Positions 48,001 through 58,672 of a DNA stretch of 64,000 bases are shown here, piece after piece. Every line of letters starts with the position of its first letter. Positions within the stretch are counted from its first letter, which is position 1. The stretch is taken from positions 29,448,501-29,512,500 of the forward strand of contig NC_134368.1 of NCBI RefSeq assembly GCF_035582795.1, in the 5' to 3' direction. The notes beneath the pieces are model-generated. The model ran no database searches. It had not been told where the DNA came from and saw only the letters and a list, made by a program, of their open reading frames with translations. Source of the stretch: Mycteria americana. Lineage: Eukaryota > Chordata > Aves > Ciconiiformes > Ciconiidae. Position numbers and translations under genes: made by a program.

Positions 48001-49948
48001 AATCCTCACATCTAAGCATATTAAATTAATCCCCCCTTTTTTTAGAGTAATCTCTTTATGTAGTATGGTCTTATAGCCATAGCGTGCTGAAACATGTTTA
48101 AAGAATTCTGTGTGAAAAGATGGTTGTTTTTCGACTACTTAGAAATAAAAAGAATGCTTTAAGAACACAGTAAAACACAACTGAACAGTGTTTTGAGTAT
48201 TATATTGCTAATTTTAATCTTAGTCCAAACTCCAGCTATTTATTCAATAAGTGTCATAGTTTCTACATCACCATTATTCTACATTTTCAATTGTCATATG
48301 CACTGAAAATCTCAAAGCATTTGGCAGATTATTGCACAAATGGCTGATGTGTGAAGAGATTCTGGAAAGTCTCGTTACTCCATTCAATCGAATATACTTG
48401 CAAACCACTTCAGTGGCTTTTGATCTGCCAGCAGCTGATCTTTAATATCTCCCTGGTTTGAATAAGCAGTATTTCCTCCCCTCTTCCTTTTTTCCTTGTT
48501 GCACATGCTGAGAGCAGACATATTTCAGCTCCCTGTTCCTTAAGTGTTGTTGAGACCTCATTGCAACAACAACCTAAAACTGAATCTGCTATGCTAACAC
48601 TGGCAAGTGCCCCAAGTTCTGCAGCCTCTGTTATCTTTTACCCTCATTGCTCGGCTGTGGCCCTTGCCAAAGGATGTTTTCCATCCTCTCCATTGTGCCC
48701 ACATTTGCTTCTACCACTAACAGGAAGGAGGTTTAAGGTTTCCATTTTCCACTTGGACCAGCTCACCATACGAAACGTAAGGGCTCTCATTTCCCTGGCA
48801 TTAAGCCATAGCAGCCCCGCAGGGCCCCCATAAGACGGTCTCCCACAGCAGTGCTGCTCAAAATGGGTGTGCCAGCACCTTCCGACACTAGTCGCAGAAT
48901 GGATATGGTTCATAACAGGATTTCTGCACTTCCATATCTGGGCTTCTGTAGTTTCATTTCACTTTCTGTTTGATCTTACGCAGCTGGTATTCACCCTTCA
49001 CCCGGAAAAGACAACTGATATTATGATTCAGCTATGCTCCAGCTTCCTTTGATGAAATGATCTGGAAGGGGGTTTTATAACATTGTCCTTCCTCTTGTTC
49101 TCTCCAGAAGGTGACTACAATCAAGCCTCAGATATTAAGACTAGTGTTCAAATGAATAAGCTATTTCATGGCTTTACCTCAATGTTTTATTAGTTTAAAG
49201 ATTAGCTTTAAATATTTGTACTGGCTTCCAGCACTAGATTCTTTGGAAGTTCCACTATTCTTACTACACGAACAGAAAGCCTCTTAAAAATGAGTAATAC
49301 TTGTTCCTGGGATATGTCGGGATTCACAGCATACAAACATCAACTTGTAAAAGCAGAAGGTTCATTTTACGCAAAAGATACATGGAAGTAAATGAAAAAA
49401 GGAGTTAAAGTAGAATTTCTGAAGTGGAAGGGAGTCAGAACACTGCCCAATAATAAGCACTTTTTCCTTTGCAAAGCTAGCAAGGTAAGACCCAAGTTAG
49501 GTGATGCAGACCCAAACAAATCCTCATCCCTTCAGTCCATTTACATTATCTATGGTCCTTTCTATGGTTCTTTGCCACGTGCTGTTTTCAGAAGCACTGT
49601 GCCCAGACAGAACTGTCTCCATGGGCACACACTCCACAGGCAGCTCTAGTAGCACCAAGGGCTTGGGCACAGCATGGAAGCATGGAATATTATATTAAAC
49701 CACCCGCTAGCTTAGGCTCATGTGTTCTCATTCACATATGAGTGGAATGATCTAAAACCTTTGTTCATTAGTAGTATTTACAGAAAATGAGCACAAGCCC
49801 CCAACTGTAAAAAAAATGATAAAATAAATATTAGTGTTAATTATCTTTGAACATTAGCCCTTCTACTTAAGAACCAGTCTCTCAAAATTAATGCTACAAT
49901 AAAGAGCATTCTTTATTTTTTTTTTCCTTCTTGTTTGGCTAAACTTAC
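45079..49948 (-). other. GABRG1: GABRG1 intron 8
   Basis: 4870-bp intron interrupting the intracellular loop. It contains a perfect-length 21-bp tandem duplication (45515-45556), a T/C-rich stretch (about 45880-46110) and no recognised gene. I did not find an obvious small cassette exon equivalent to the 24-bp alternative exon of gamma-2, but such an exon would be hard to see by eye. Confidence 0.8.
45515..45556. repeat. 21-bp tandem duplication in GABRG1 intron 8
   Basis: Two adjacent 21-bp copies beginning TATGTGTTTCTGGAAGCTAC, differing only in the last base. Confidence 0.85.
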
Positions 49949-50160
49949 TGATGGCTTAGATTTTGCCTTCTTTTCTTTTCCTTTGTCCCCTTTTCTGTTG
50001 CTGGTAAAGTAATGCAAGGTGCCATATTCCATCAAGGCAGCAAACACAAAAATGAAGCAAACTGAAACAAAAAGGTCCATTGCTGTCACGTAGGAAACCT
50101 TTGGGAGTGACTTCCTAGCAATTGTACTCAACGTTGTCATGGTCAGCACTGTTGTAATGC
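49949..50160 (-). CDS. GABRG1: GABRG1 exon 8: TM2-TM3 and start of cytoplasmic loop (partial CDS)
   Basis: 212-bp exon. The acceptor follows a very long pyrimidine tract (plus-strand poly-A-rich 50169-50218) and reads ctcaaacag before GCATTAC. The donor is the near-perfect CCATCA/gtaagt. It encodes the pore-lining TM2 ([15 protein letters not shown]), the TM2-TM3 linker [11 protein letters not shown] that couples binding to gating, TM3 ([20 protein letters not shown]), then [11 protein letters not shown] and a lysine-rich start of the intracellular loop ([14 protein letters not shown]). TM2 and TM3 are essentially identical across vertebrate gamma subunits, whereas the lysine-rich piece is species- and subunit-variable. 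The exon ends in phase 0. Unspliced, the frame would continue 11 codons into the intron before a stop. The Met-started open frame extending above 50160 begins in intron sequence and is not the real start. Confidence 0.95.
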
Positions 50161-53100
50161 CTGTTTGAGAAAAAAAAAAAAACAAAAAAACAACAAAAAA
50201 CCAAAACAAAACAACAGAAAGAGGGAAGTGTATAAGTAATCCAATCATATTGTCACAAAAAAAATCCTCCAATTAGCCCTTAATTCATTCATGAGGCATA
50301 CAAGAACTGAGCCACAGCAGGGTTCACTGCTGATCACACCCACACACATCAGTGCTATTGCAAGAAGCCATCCCTATGGATCCAGTGGCCACCGTGGGTT
50401 CATATAGAAGGCAGCACATTTCACCTTCAGTTTAAATCCCTCCCATTTTCAACACACACTGAATAAACAAAGACACGGAGAAAGTTTGTGTAATTTTATA
50501 AATCTGTTATAGAATGCACACATAAAACAAATACAATAGACAAACAGGTACAAATAAGCACACAAATTTTATAAACACAAAAAATGTCCTTTAGATCTTG
50601 AAAGATTAAAATGTACAAAAGGACACATTCAGAAAGAAAAGGTGTGCTATTTATCAATGATTTCAGAAAACACGAGAAAAAGGAATAATGTTTTCAATTG
50701 TTTGCTTCTGACATGTAGCAGGTCAAACTAGATGACCTTCATGGCCTTTCTGGTCTCATTCTAAGTTACTAGGTAGTTTTTCAATACTGTGTCTTAAGTA
50801 ATAGAAAATGTTTCCCTTGATTCACTTACATACAAGTTAATTAAAAGAACAAGCTGGCCTTAATAGTGATATGTTCAGAATCCCAAGTATATCACTCTTC
50901 ACTGGTTTAACATTTAGAAGATGTTAACACTTTCTTCTTGTATTTGGTGCTTCAGGGAGATGCAAAGCCTTTTTCATAGTAGTTCAAAATTAAGATGTGA
51001 CCTTTCCTTTGGAGAGCAATACTTGAACACAGAAGTAATTTGTTATTTACATGCACAGGCTTATTGCAAAAAATGTGTTACAGCAGTCTAAGGCTGCCTA
51101 TGGCTTTTAAAACAAAGCATGGAATCAGGGGTCGCTATGGACTGATCCTGCAGCAGGAAAGCAGTGGTGATTTTGCAACAGATTTCCCAATGAAATTACA
51201 TGCCTAAAAGGGTGAACAGATAACCAGAGTTTTTCAAAAGTGCTTTGCTCCCACAAGATGCTTTTGAAAATCAATTAGGCATTTCTCTGCATAATTAAAT
51301 ATCTAAATACCTTTAATCATCTCAAACCTTTTGCTTTGGGAAACCACAATCTGCCAGCATCTTTCAACATATACAGAAGAAAAAGGTCCAAGCCTTTTCA
51401 GCGTACCAGATCCCAGCACAGCCTCCAGGTGGGAGGTGATGCCCACCATTCCCCTTACTGACTTCTGTTCAGAGAGGAGAAAGGGAGACATGGACTTTCC
51501 CAGCCTTCCCCACTATGGGAAAGGCAAACAGGGGGCTGTCACAGGGAGCAAACCTTCCACAGCATCACGACTGCTTGCCACGATGAACCTTGCTTAGTTT
51601 TGGCTTTCTTGTCTTAATTTCTCAGTCTTTTTCTATAAAATTGTGTCTATTTGACTGGTATTCTCTTTCTTCTTCACCAGAACATCTGCACGTGAGAAAA
51701 GTCGTCCTACAATCTGTCAAACAATGGCTTCTGCATGGTCACACAAAAGGAGCTCGGAGTTAACTGCAGGGAGCTGTAAATATGATATTGCAAACGTTTG
51801 TAGTATATCTCAAGTAGATGAAGATTAGTACTGCTGAAGTGGGAGCATGAAAACTCTAGCTTAACCATGAGATCAAAGGCAAATTTGCTAGGTTCATGGC
51901 ATAGAAAAAGTACTCTGTAAAAAGAACAAACTGGATACAGAACTAGCAGGATACCAATACAACAGCTTTTCCCGTTATAGCTAGTGTCTTTCCAGACGGT
52001 ATCCACAATGATGTCCAATGATTAGTCAGTCAAAGAAATCTTATAATAAATTTCTAAATCAAGATTTGAAGCTATCAAGAGATAGTTTCACTCATTTATT
52101 CAAGATTTTAGGCTCTCTTCACTAAACCTGCAGTACTTTTAAATAGCATAAAGTTAAGAGCCAAGACTCGGATTTTCTTCCCTTACCTTTTCATTAGGCT
52201 ACTGAGCGATGCTCATTTTTGCATACTTTCTTTCTTGACTCATTAATCTTGCAGGCCTGACTGCACAGTGGTCCAGTTTCAGTGGGAAAGGCAGGGAGTT
52301 AAAGCCTGGACTCACCCTCTGGTAGGAAATGATCCTAGAACGTGGGAACGGTGTGTTCACAATCCTACAAGCTGATGAGGAAAATTAACTCACACCTCTC
52401 ACTTCCTAAGATATGCTTTCAGCTCTTGATCTTTTCCCCAAAATAGGTCATACTGCCGTCACCAGTTTTACTAAAAGCATCTGCCACTGCTAAGCTCGAA
52501 GTTGCTAGTGTGTGTCCTGGGCACTCCACGCCCCCCTGTCTATCCTGCTTTATGTGGGGACTAGGACGCTTCTCCAAGGCAGCTCATTAATCCTAAACAG
52601 TCAAACGTAGGAGACTGACCCCATGCTAAACAGGTCAGCCAAGATGACACTAACACAGAATTATCCCTGTAGCAGAACATGCAACACACTTCAGTACTCT
52701 CTGTAGTAAAAGCAGGACAGTGAGTCAGTCTTTGTGAGTTATATGCTTAACTGCTTGAAGTGCAACTTTGGTTGCAAATTTTCTGTCCTATCCTGGGCTT
52801 AAAAGAACAACTGAATCGTTTCTATTATTAAAAAAACCACCAACACCACCAAAACCCCAACAGAAACAAACAAACAAAGAAACAAACAACCTCCCCAAAA
52901 CCAGATCTTCACAGTTTTTGCCTGTGTAGTAATGATACCCTTTGTTCCATGATGCTGACTGAAGTTTAATCATACTTGTCAGACTAATGATTGCCATATT
53001 GCCATCCCTGGAGATGACAGAAGGAGACAAAAGAGAAAAAATGTGTTTATGTGAACAGCAGCGGATCCACAAGACTTGGATCAGGATTTCCGGATTTCCA

Positions 53101-53289
53101 TTCTCAACACTCTCTCCTTAAGCCCTGCTGTGCAATGACAGCAGGATCCTTCTACTTGCAGTTCAAGAGAAAGGGTGACCAATGGTCACAATCTGAAGGG
53201 GAATAAACTGTGGTTAATTTACTCCCTGCTGCAGATTTGTATTCCTGGGGAGTATGAGACCCTTCAAGGCTGAAAAAAGACATTCTTAC
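50161..53289 (-). other. GABRG1: GABRG1 intron 7
   Basis: 3129-bp intron splitting the TM2-coding region. It holds the long pyrimidine tract of the exon 8 acceptor (50169-50218 on the plus strand as A-rich sequence), a likely ancient CR1 3' end near 50705-50775, and a CAAA microsatellite near 52864-52889. Confidence 0.85.
50705..50775 (+). repeat. Degenerate CR1-like LINE 3' end
   Basis: The segment ggtcaaactagatgacc, followed by ttcatggcc, ttctggtctcattcta, resembles the conserved 3' end of CR1 elements (a gGTTGGACTaGATGACCTt-type stretch, then CCTTCCAAC and TTCTA). It is short and diverged, which is consistent with an old insertion inside intron 7. Confidence 0.5.
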
Positions 53290-53442
53290 CCAGAGAAGTC
53301 CTTGCAGGAACTGCATCCTTATTGATCCAAAATGACACCCATGAAAGAACAACTGTGAGTATACAGGGAATGTATGTCTGAATAGTAAAATATCCCATAC
53401 GTCTGCTGAGATCAAAGAAGATTGTCATAATAATATAATCAC
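53290..53442 (-). CDS. GABRG1: GABRG1 exon 7: TM1 and start of TM2 (partial CDS)
   Basis: 153-bp exon. The minus-strand acceptor is atttatag before GTGATTAT and the donor is TCTCTGG/gtaaga. It encodes [18 protein letters not shown], then TM1 with [20 protein letters not shown] containing the invariant TM1 proline, and the short loop [11 protein letters not shown] leading into the pore-lining TM2. The DAVPAR segment, with its proline-alanine pair before the conserved Arg, is the anion-selectivity element of GABA-A and glycine receptors. The reading frame is intact and continues into exon 8 through a split Gly codon. A longer open frame at 53152-53415 on the same strand is a different frame over this exon and is not coding. 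Confidence 0.95.
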
Positions 53443-53561
53443 CTATAAATTAAAAAAAAAATACTTACACGACATTGAAACTGGCTTTCAGTTGTATCTT
53501 CATCTGTTAGTCTTGTTCTACATAGGTATTACATAAAATAAAACTGAACAGTTTGCCTTAC

Positions 53562-53699
53562 CAGACAAGGTATGAGAAATCTCAGTTGTATTTCGTAACC
53601 CTACAAATGCAAACTGATACAATCTCCAGTATTTTGGATCTGCCACTTCAACAGAGGTTTTCTTCCATTTGTATTCAATTTCATTTCTGGGATATCCAT
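53562..53699 (-). CDS. GABRG1: GABRG1 exon 6: end of extracellular domain (partial CDS)
   Basis: 138-bp exon. The minus-strand acceptor is ttttattctag before ATGGATATCC, and the donor is TTGTCTG/gtaagg. It encodes the last extracellular strands before the membrane, including [19 protein letters not shown] and [22 protein letters not shown] is a possible N-glycosylation sequon. The VADPKYW stretch matches gamma-1 and differs clearly from the gamma-2 sequence at the same place. The exon begins inside a Tyr codon and ends inside a Gly codon, both of which are completed correctly by the neighbouring exons. It is separated from exon 7 by an intron of only 119 bp, much shorter than every other intron of the gene in this window. 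Confidence 0.95.
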
Positions 53700-54995
53700 C
53701 TAGAATAAAACAGAGCAAATCAAGCGTTCAGCCACAGTATATACCAAAGCATGTTTTGTTATCTCTTAAGTTGTTTATAAACTAAACCAGGTCTATACAT
53801 AAAGTGGATCAGAGAGAAAGCCAATCTATAGTCCACCTGATACACATAAAATTTAACCACAAAGTATCTAGCCTCAGTTTTAAGCCTAGCTAAATGTATG
53901 ATTGATCAAAAACTATGTAAATACAAATATTTAGGAAATATCTACACAATATTTTGGTACTCAGATATGAAAAACTGGCTCAGAATCATCACTATGAATT
54001 AATACACAAATTTAATATACATTGTCATTAAAAGACCACAAAAAACTTAAAAGGACAGACACTTATTAGTACATAATTTGATAACATTCCTATTGACGTT
54101 TATTGAAAATTTCTTTGTCTGTTACTCCCAGAATGGATTTTTGTGGTCTGATTCACTGTCCAGTACTTCAGCCTTAAGGAAGTGCAACCCTCTTGATTTT
54201 CATGTGCCTCACATGTTGCCCCACATTATCTTGCAGAAAGGCAGAAATGAAATTAAGCAAGACTTGCTTGTGTGGCACAACTATTTAATCAATGGAGCTA
54301 CCAAAGCTCATTTAGCTGGAAGCACTCAAGAAGGAAGTATTAAATGAAAACATTAATTTAAAAAGAATCACTGAAGTTTGATTTCATTGCCTATTAGGTT
54401 TCACATTTAGGAATAAGTCATTTAGCTGTGTTCAGGTGGTTTGGGTTTCTTTTGCCAGTAATAGCACAACTCCCTTAGGAACCTTTTTTTTTTTTTAATA
54501 TAGTTTATATTAAAGAAATGAAGCCTGAAAGTTGTGTTTATTGCTCACATAAATAAGTCCCACTGAAAGGAGAAGAACTTCTTATACTGATTAAGCATTT
54601 ACAGGAACAGGTTGAAGAAGACTGATCTTATTTTTCCTTTTAAGTATACCACATGGAACTAACTCAAAGCTGGCAAGTCTGGCAGGCATAGAAAATAAAG
54701 TTCTTCCAGGGCAATAGATTTCCATTAACTGGAATGGCTGTTCTGTCAGACTCCTAAGCAATACAATTATTTTTAAAGTTGCAACTAAATGAAATGCATG
54801 TAATTCAACTCATTCATTACTGCATTTAATAATGCATTTAAAAATGCAATAAATCTAATCAAAACATAAACAGGTCAGTCCTTTCCTTTGCTACAAGGCT
54901 TTTAAAAGTAAACACTTGCTCTCTTGCTGCCAGAATTTAAGGAAATTTAAAGCCTGTATGTAAAGGAAAAAAAAAAAAAGTATTTTACCACCTAC
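53700..54995 (-). other. GABRG1: GABRG1 intron 5
   Basis: 1296-bp AT-rich intron with GT-AG ends. No mobile element or RNA gene recognised. Confidence 0.85.
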
Positions 54996-55078
54996 AGCTT
55001 GAAAACTCCAGTGGACAGGAGTGTTCATCCATAGGAAAGTTATGAAGCTGAAGATAACATTCAGCATTAATTGTCAGC
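54996..55078 (-). CDS. GABRG1: GABRG1 exon 5: Cys-loop (partial CDS)
   Basis: 83-bp exon, too short and too split to stand out as an open frame. The minus-strand acceptor is ctaattag before GCTGAC and the donor is AGCT/gtaggt. With the G from exon 4 it completes Arg and reads [14 protein letters not shown], then [13 protein letters not shown]. The two cysteines are separated by 13 residues, which is the signature disulfide loop of all Cys-loop receptors, with the conserved FPMDEHSC stretch in the second half. Tyr after the first Cys favours gamma-1 over gamma-2, which has Gln there. The exon ends with the first base of a split Tyr codon that exon 6 completes. The length of 83 bp is the exact family length. 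Confidence 0.95.
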
Positions 55079-57730
55079 CTAATTAGAAAAGGAAGGAAAA
55101 AAAAAAAGAAAAAGATTATATTCAAGCATCCAGAGACTTCAGACTAGATAGTAAAGAACATGCACAGAAATTAATTTTGCCAATTAATGGGTGTTACGCA
55201 TAGCCAACTGTGTATCTGCAAAAAACATCCAGCATCACTGCCAAAGAACAAAAACTCTCATCATATGCAACCTGAGGACTTTCATTGTTTCAGTTGGCAT
55301 TTTGAGACAATTCAAAAATTTCAATTGATTTGGGGGGGATCTCTCAGCTCTCTACCAGAAATAGGGGATAAAAGGGAGGGACTGAAGGCAGGGCAAGGAG
55401 GGGAGTTTATCATAGCAAATAAAGGATGCTTCTGAAGAACACATTTGTCAGGTCAAATTGCATTTGGCATCATTGTATCTGGTGGCTATATACACGAGAG
55501 AGAAAGTGGGGACACTCCTGGGCTTGCTCTATACTCATGGAAGCAGCTCTGGTGAAGACAGTAGCATGGATAGGAAAGAGCAGACTTGATCTTTCCACTC
55601 ATTTAATGTCTAAGGCATTCAAGTAATTCAGGCAGCTAATATACATTTTAGAAGTAGTTTAGGACTCATAATGGTATCAACTGAATCACTTGCTGCTTTT
55701 GAAAATACTATCACAGATTTCCAAAGACCTTCCAAGCAACCAATGCAAAACCCAGTTCTGCTAACTTTCACTAGGAAGCTAGAGTAAGGGGGTAGACTCC
55801 AAACTGCCTTCTTTGCATTTAAAATAGCTCCTCCTTTGTTGGTAACACAGTGAAGAAAGTCAGAATGTCTTCTAAAATCAACTTTGAAAATTAACATAAT
55901 GCTTACGTACTGGACTGTATGCAATACTTACATACTAGACAAAAAGGGATGGGGAAAGGAAAATTCTGCCACACACTGCCAGAAAGCCCTATAAGTCTGT
56001 GAACAAAGTAGTTCTTCTACACAAAGCATCACTAGGACCTTTCTAGAAATCTGTCCTGACCAAGAGAAAGGTTTATAAGGGAAAGTGTATTTCTTGCCAT
56101 ATACGGGGGGGGGGGACGGACGGGGGGGGGGGGGGGACAAATAAAATCCCACATTTCCAAGTAAAACACTTGCACCCCTCTGAAGGTGCTTTACAATTTG
56201 CCAACTATGGTATACGTATTTATTGCCTTTGTTTTCCATTTTCAACCTTTGGATAGTCAAACGCTTAAAGAAAAAGAAAACAAAACCAGACTTTTATTAA
56301 AAGCAACACACCTAGATCTGGACAGACCAAGGACTACCCTCAGAGAAGACTCAGTAAGCCTGACTAACAGAATCACCATGTCTGGTCCCTCAAGTACCAA
56401 CAGGGAAAGAGTGGTGGAACAGGAGAGACCAATACAGGTCAGATCCTATTATTGCTCCTTCAATAACCAACATATGAACCTTTCAATGTTACTCCACCTT
56501 AGGCCAAATTCAGGCCATATCCTCACCTATACAGATGTTTGTGCGTTGCAGTGCTGGGTGAATGCCTGTTCTGCGGTTTTATTACTAGCTCATTGCACTT
56601 CAGAGCTCATACTTTAGCACAATAGTTCTAACCTATTCCTCTGGGACAGCTCACATGGGTTTTTTGGTTGCGTTTGATTGTTTCTTTGTTTTACTTAGAC
56701 CCTGTTTAAAAAAAGTGCTCTTCAGAGATATTTGTATGCTCTCAAATGAAACATATTGAGAAAAAATTCAGTGAAGAGAATCCTTTTAAAACATTCTAAT
56801 TCTTCTTACTTCTGATACAGAAGGCTTTTATAAATTGTTCATACAACACAACTAGCCCGCATATGAAAACAATGTAAATGACTGAAAAGAAAGTAATTAA
56901 AAGGTTTAAAATAAATAAATAAATAAACTCTTAAGAGCAGAATCAGATTTATGGCATCCTCTGCATGGACTGCTTCTCGATCAGCTCCTAATTTATTGCA
57001 AGGTTTTTTAGGCACACTTAAAAAATCTGACTGAGAGATGACCCTAAAATGCTTTCTGTAGACTACAGCCTTTCAAGAACTGTTTGATAAGTGACTCAAA
57101 GATTGGTACAGATAGCTGCGATGGTAAGCTTAAAACCAGCATCCCCCCATTTGCCAAGAAGAATTATCACCAACATGTTTGCTTATGCCTAATTTGGATG
57201 AACAGATTTGTTGATTTTAATAGCTTGCAAGGGTAAACATGTGAAGAAGTATATGCAGGACTGGGACCCTAGCTTTAATCAAAGTTATTATGATTTTTAT
57301 TATTGGAAGCATTTCATCTTTTACTTACAGAATATAATTTGGTAGAAATTAGATACTGAACTATTTAGAACAGAAAGCCTGCAAAACAATTTATGACTAG
57401 ATCTGCAATATGTTAGTGACAGATCACCACATTGTGCTACATGCTACATAACATCTTTTTTTTAATCTTGCCTGTACCTAAATGAGATTAAAATTTGCTG
57501 TCCCCTTCAATTGACTTTACTCAGTTATGTAGGCAATGTATTTCAATGTTACTGATTTCATGTTTTTAATGATCAAATCATCTTTTCTTGTTTTCTCCTT
57601 TAGTAAACTCCCTGCAAATTCCTGTGGTCCACAACAAAAGAGATGCCAAGGATTTGATTTACAGTCATTATTTTCATATTCCTGGTCATAAGAGTTTTTA
57701 TTTTTTTCTACTCACTTAATAAAAACCCAC
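55079..57730 (-). other. GABRG1: GABRG1 intron 4
   Basis: 2652-bp intron with GT-AG ends. It contains an interrupted poly-G tract on the plus strand (56105-56136) and an ATAA-type microsatellite (about 56911-56927). The short open frames at 55928-56260 and 56186-56617 have no recognisable protein content. Confidence 0.85.
56105..56136 (+). repeat. Interrupted poly-G tract in GABRG1 intron 4
   Basis: Eleven G, then AC, GG, AC, then fifteen G. On the transcribed RNA this is C-rich. It can form a G-quadruplex on the plus strand, and length errors in assembly are likely here. Confidence 0.8.
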
Positions 57731-57951
57731 CTTAGAGTGTATAATACTCTTCCATCACTCCAGATTCGAAGCAAACGATTTGGAGTTGTAATCCAGTGAG
57801 CATCAGATTTCCTTGAGTTCCGGAAGAAAGTGTCTGGAATCCAAATTTTTCCAACCATGTTGCTATTAAGCATAAGCACTTTCATTGAGCTGTTAAATTT
57901 TAGACGACTGTCATACCACGTCTGGGCAAAAATTATATCTATGGTGTATTC
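57731..57951 (-). CDS. GABRG1: GABRG1 exon 4: ligand-binding domain (partial CDS)
   Basis: 221-bp exon, phase 0 at its start, ending with two bases of a split Arg codon. On the minus strand the acceptor is tttttag before GAATAC and the donor is CTAAG/gtgggt. It encodes extracellular beta-strands of the ligand-binding domain, opening [12 protein letters not shown] and including the segments [13 protein letters not shown] and [15 protein letters not shown] that are diagnostic of gamma subunits. The residue before FAQTW is Ile. In gamma-2 this position is Phe77, a key benzodiazepine-site contact, and Ile is the gamma-1 state. An N-glycosylation sequon (NSS) lies in KFNSSMK. Compared with the mammalian protein as I recall it, substitutions are few and conservative. 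The open frame has no stop or frameshift. This is the first exon inside the window, because exon 3 was not located upstream of it. Confidence 0.95.
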
Positions 57952-58650
57952 CTAAAAACAGAGAAACAACCATACCTATGTATACATTTACCAAAGTCTG
58001 CAAGCCAAGAATTTTTAATTCATATATAAATCTAAGGCCACTTCTTCTATTCTCTTTTGTATTGCCATTTGCATAGCACACAGCTGCCTGTAACCCCATA
58101 CTGAGAAATTACAGACAGGTGAAAGACATACACAGCCTTCTGTCCCTACCTCCTCTCCCTTCACACCCATTGATTAGTTAAGGAAGAGGAGACGTGATGG
58201 GAGCTTGCTGTAACTTGGAGGTCCCTGCACAGTGCAACCACTTCTGGGGGCCCTAGACAGAAATTTAAGGGCAACCTTAATACTTCAAGGCTAGACTATG
58301 TCTGTTAAGACAGAGATTCTACATCTCTTAAGAAGCAAACCAAATAAACTTTCTATATGGTTTCCCCAAACTTTACAACATGCAATTTAAGATCCTTCAA
58401 GAAATTTCAGATTTTGAAAAATACCTGAATATGCGGGAAGTAAACATCACAGTTTGCAGAACTATCTGTTACCATCTGCCTCATATATCTACCTACACAC
58501 ACACAAAAGTATACATAATCATAATCAGGAAGGAAATTTCCCTAAAGCAACGCCACTTTTCTTATTAAAGCCTCAGAAAAGCTCCTCTTGTGATAGAAAG
58601 TCAAATTCCTCAGTAGACTTATGGCCAGAAAAGAAAGGTGAAAAATAAAA

Positions 58651-58672
58651 CAAACAAACAAACAAACAAACA
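58651..58672. repeat. CAAA microsatellite
   Basis: Five to six CAAA units in GABRG1 intron 3. A similar, less regular array is at about 52864-52889 in intron 7. Confidence 0.85.

Noticed and set aside
53152-53415. 87-codon minus-strand frame over GABRG1 exon 7
   Set aside because: It is in a different frame from the receptor. The correct frame in the same exon gives TM1 and joins exons 6 and 8 in phase.
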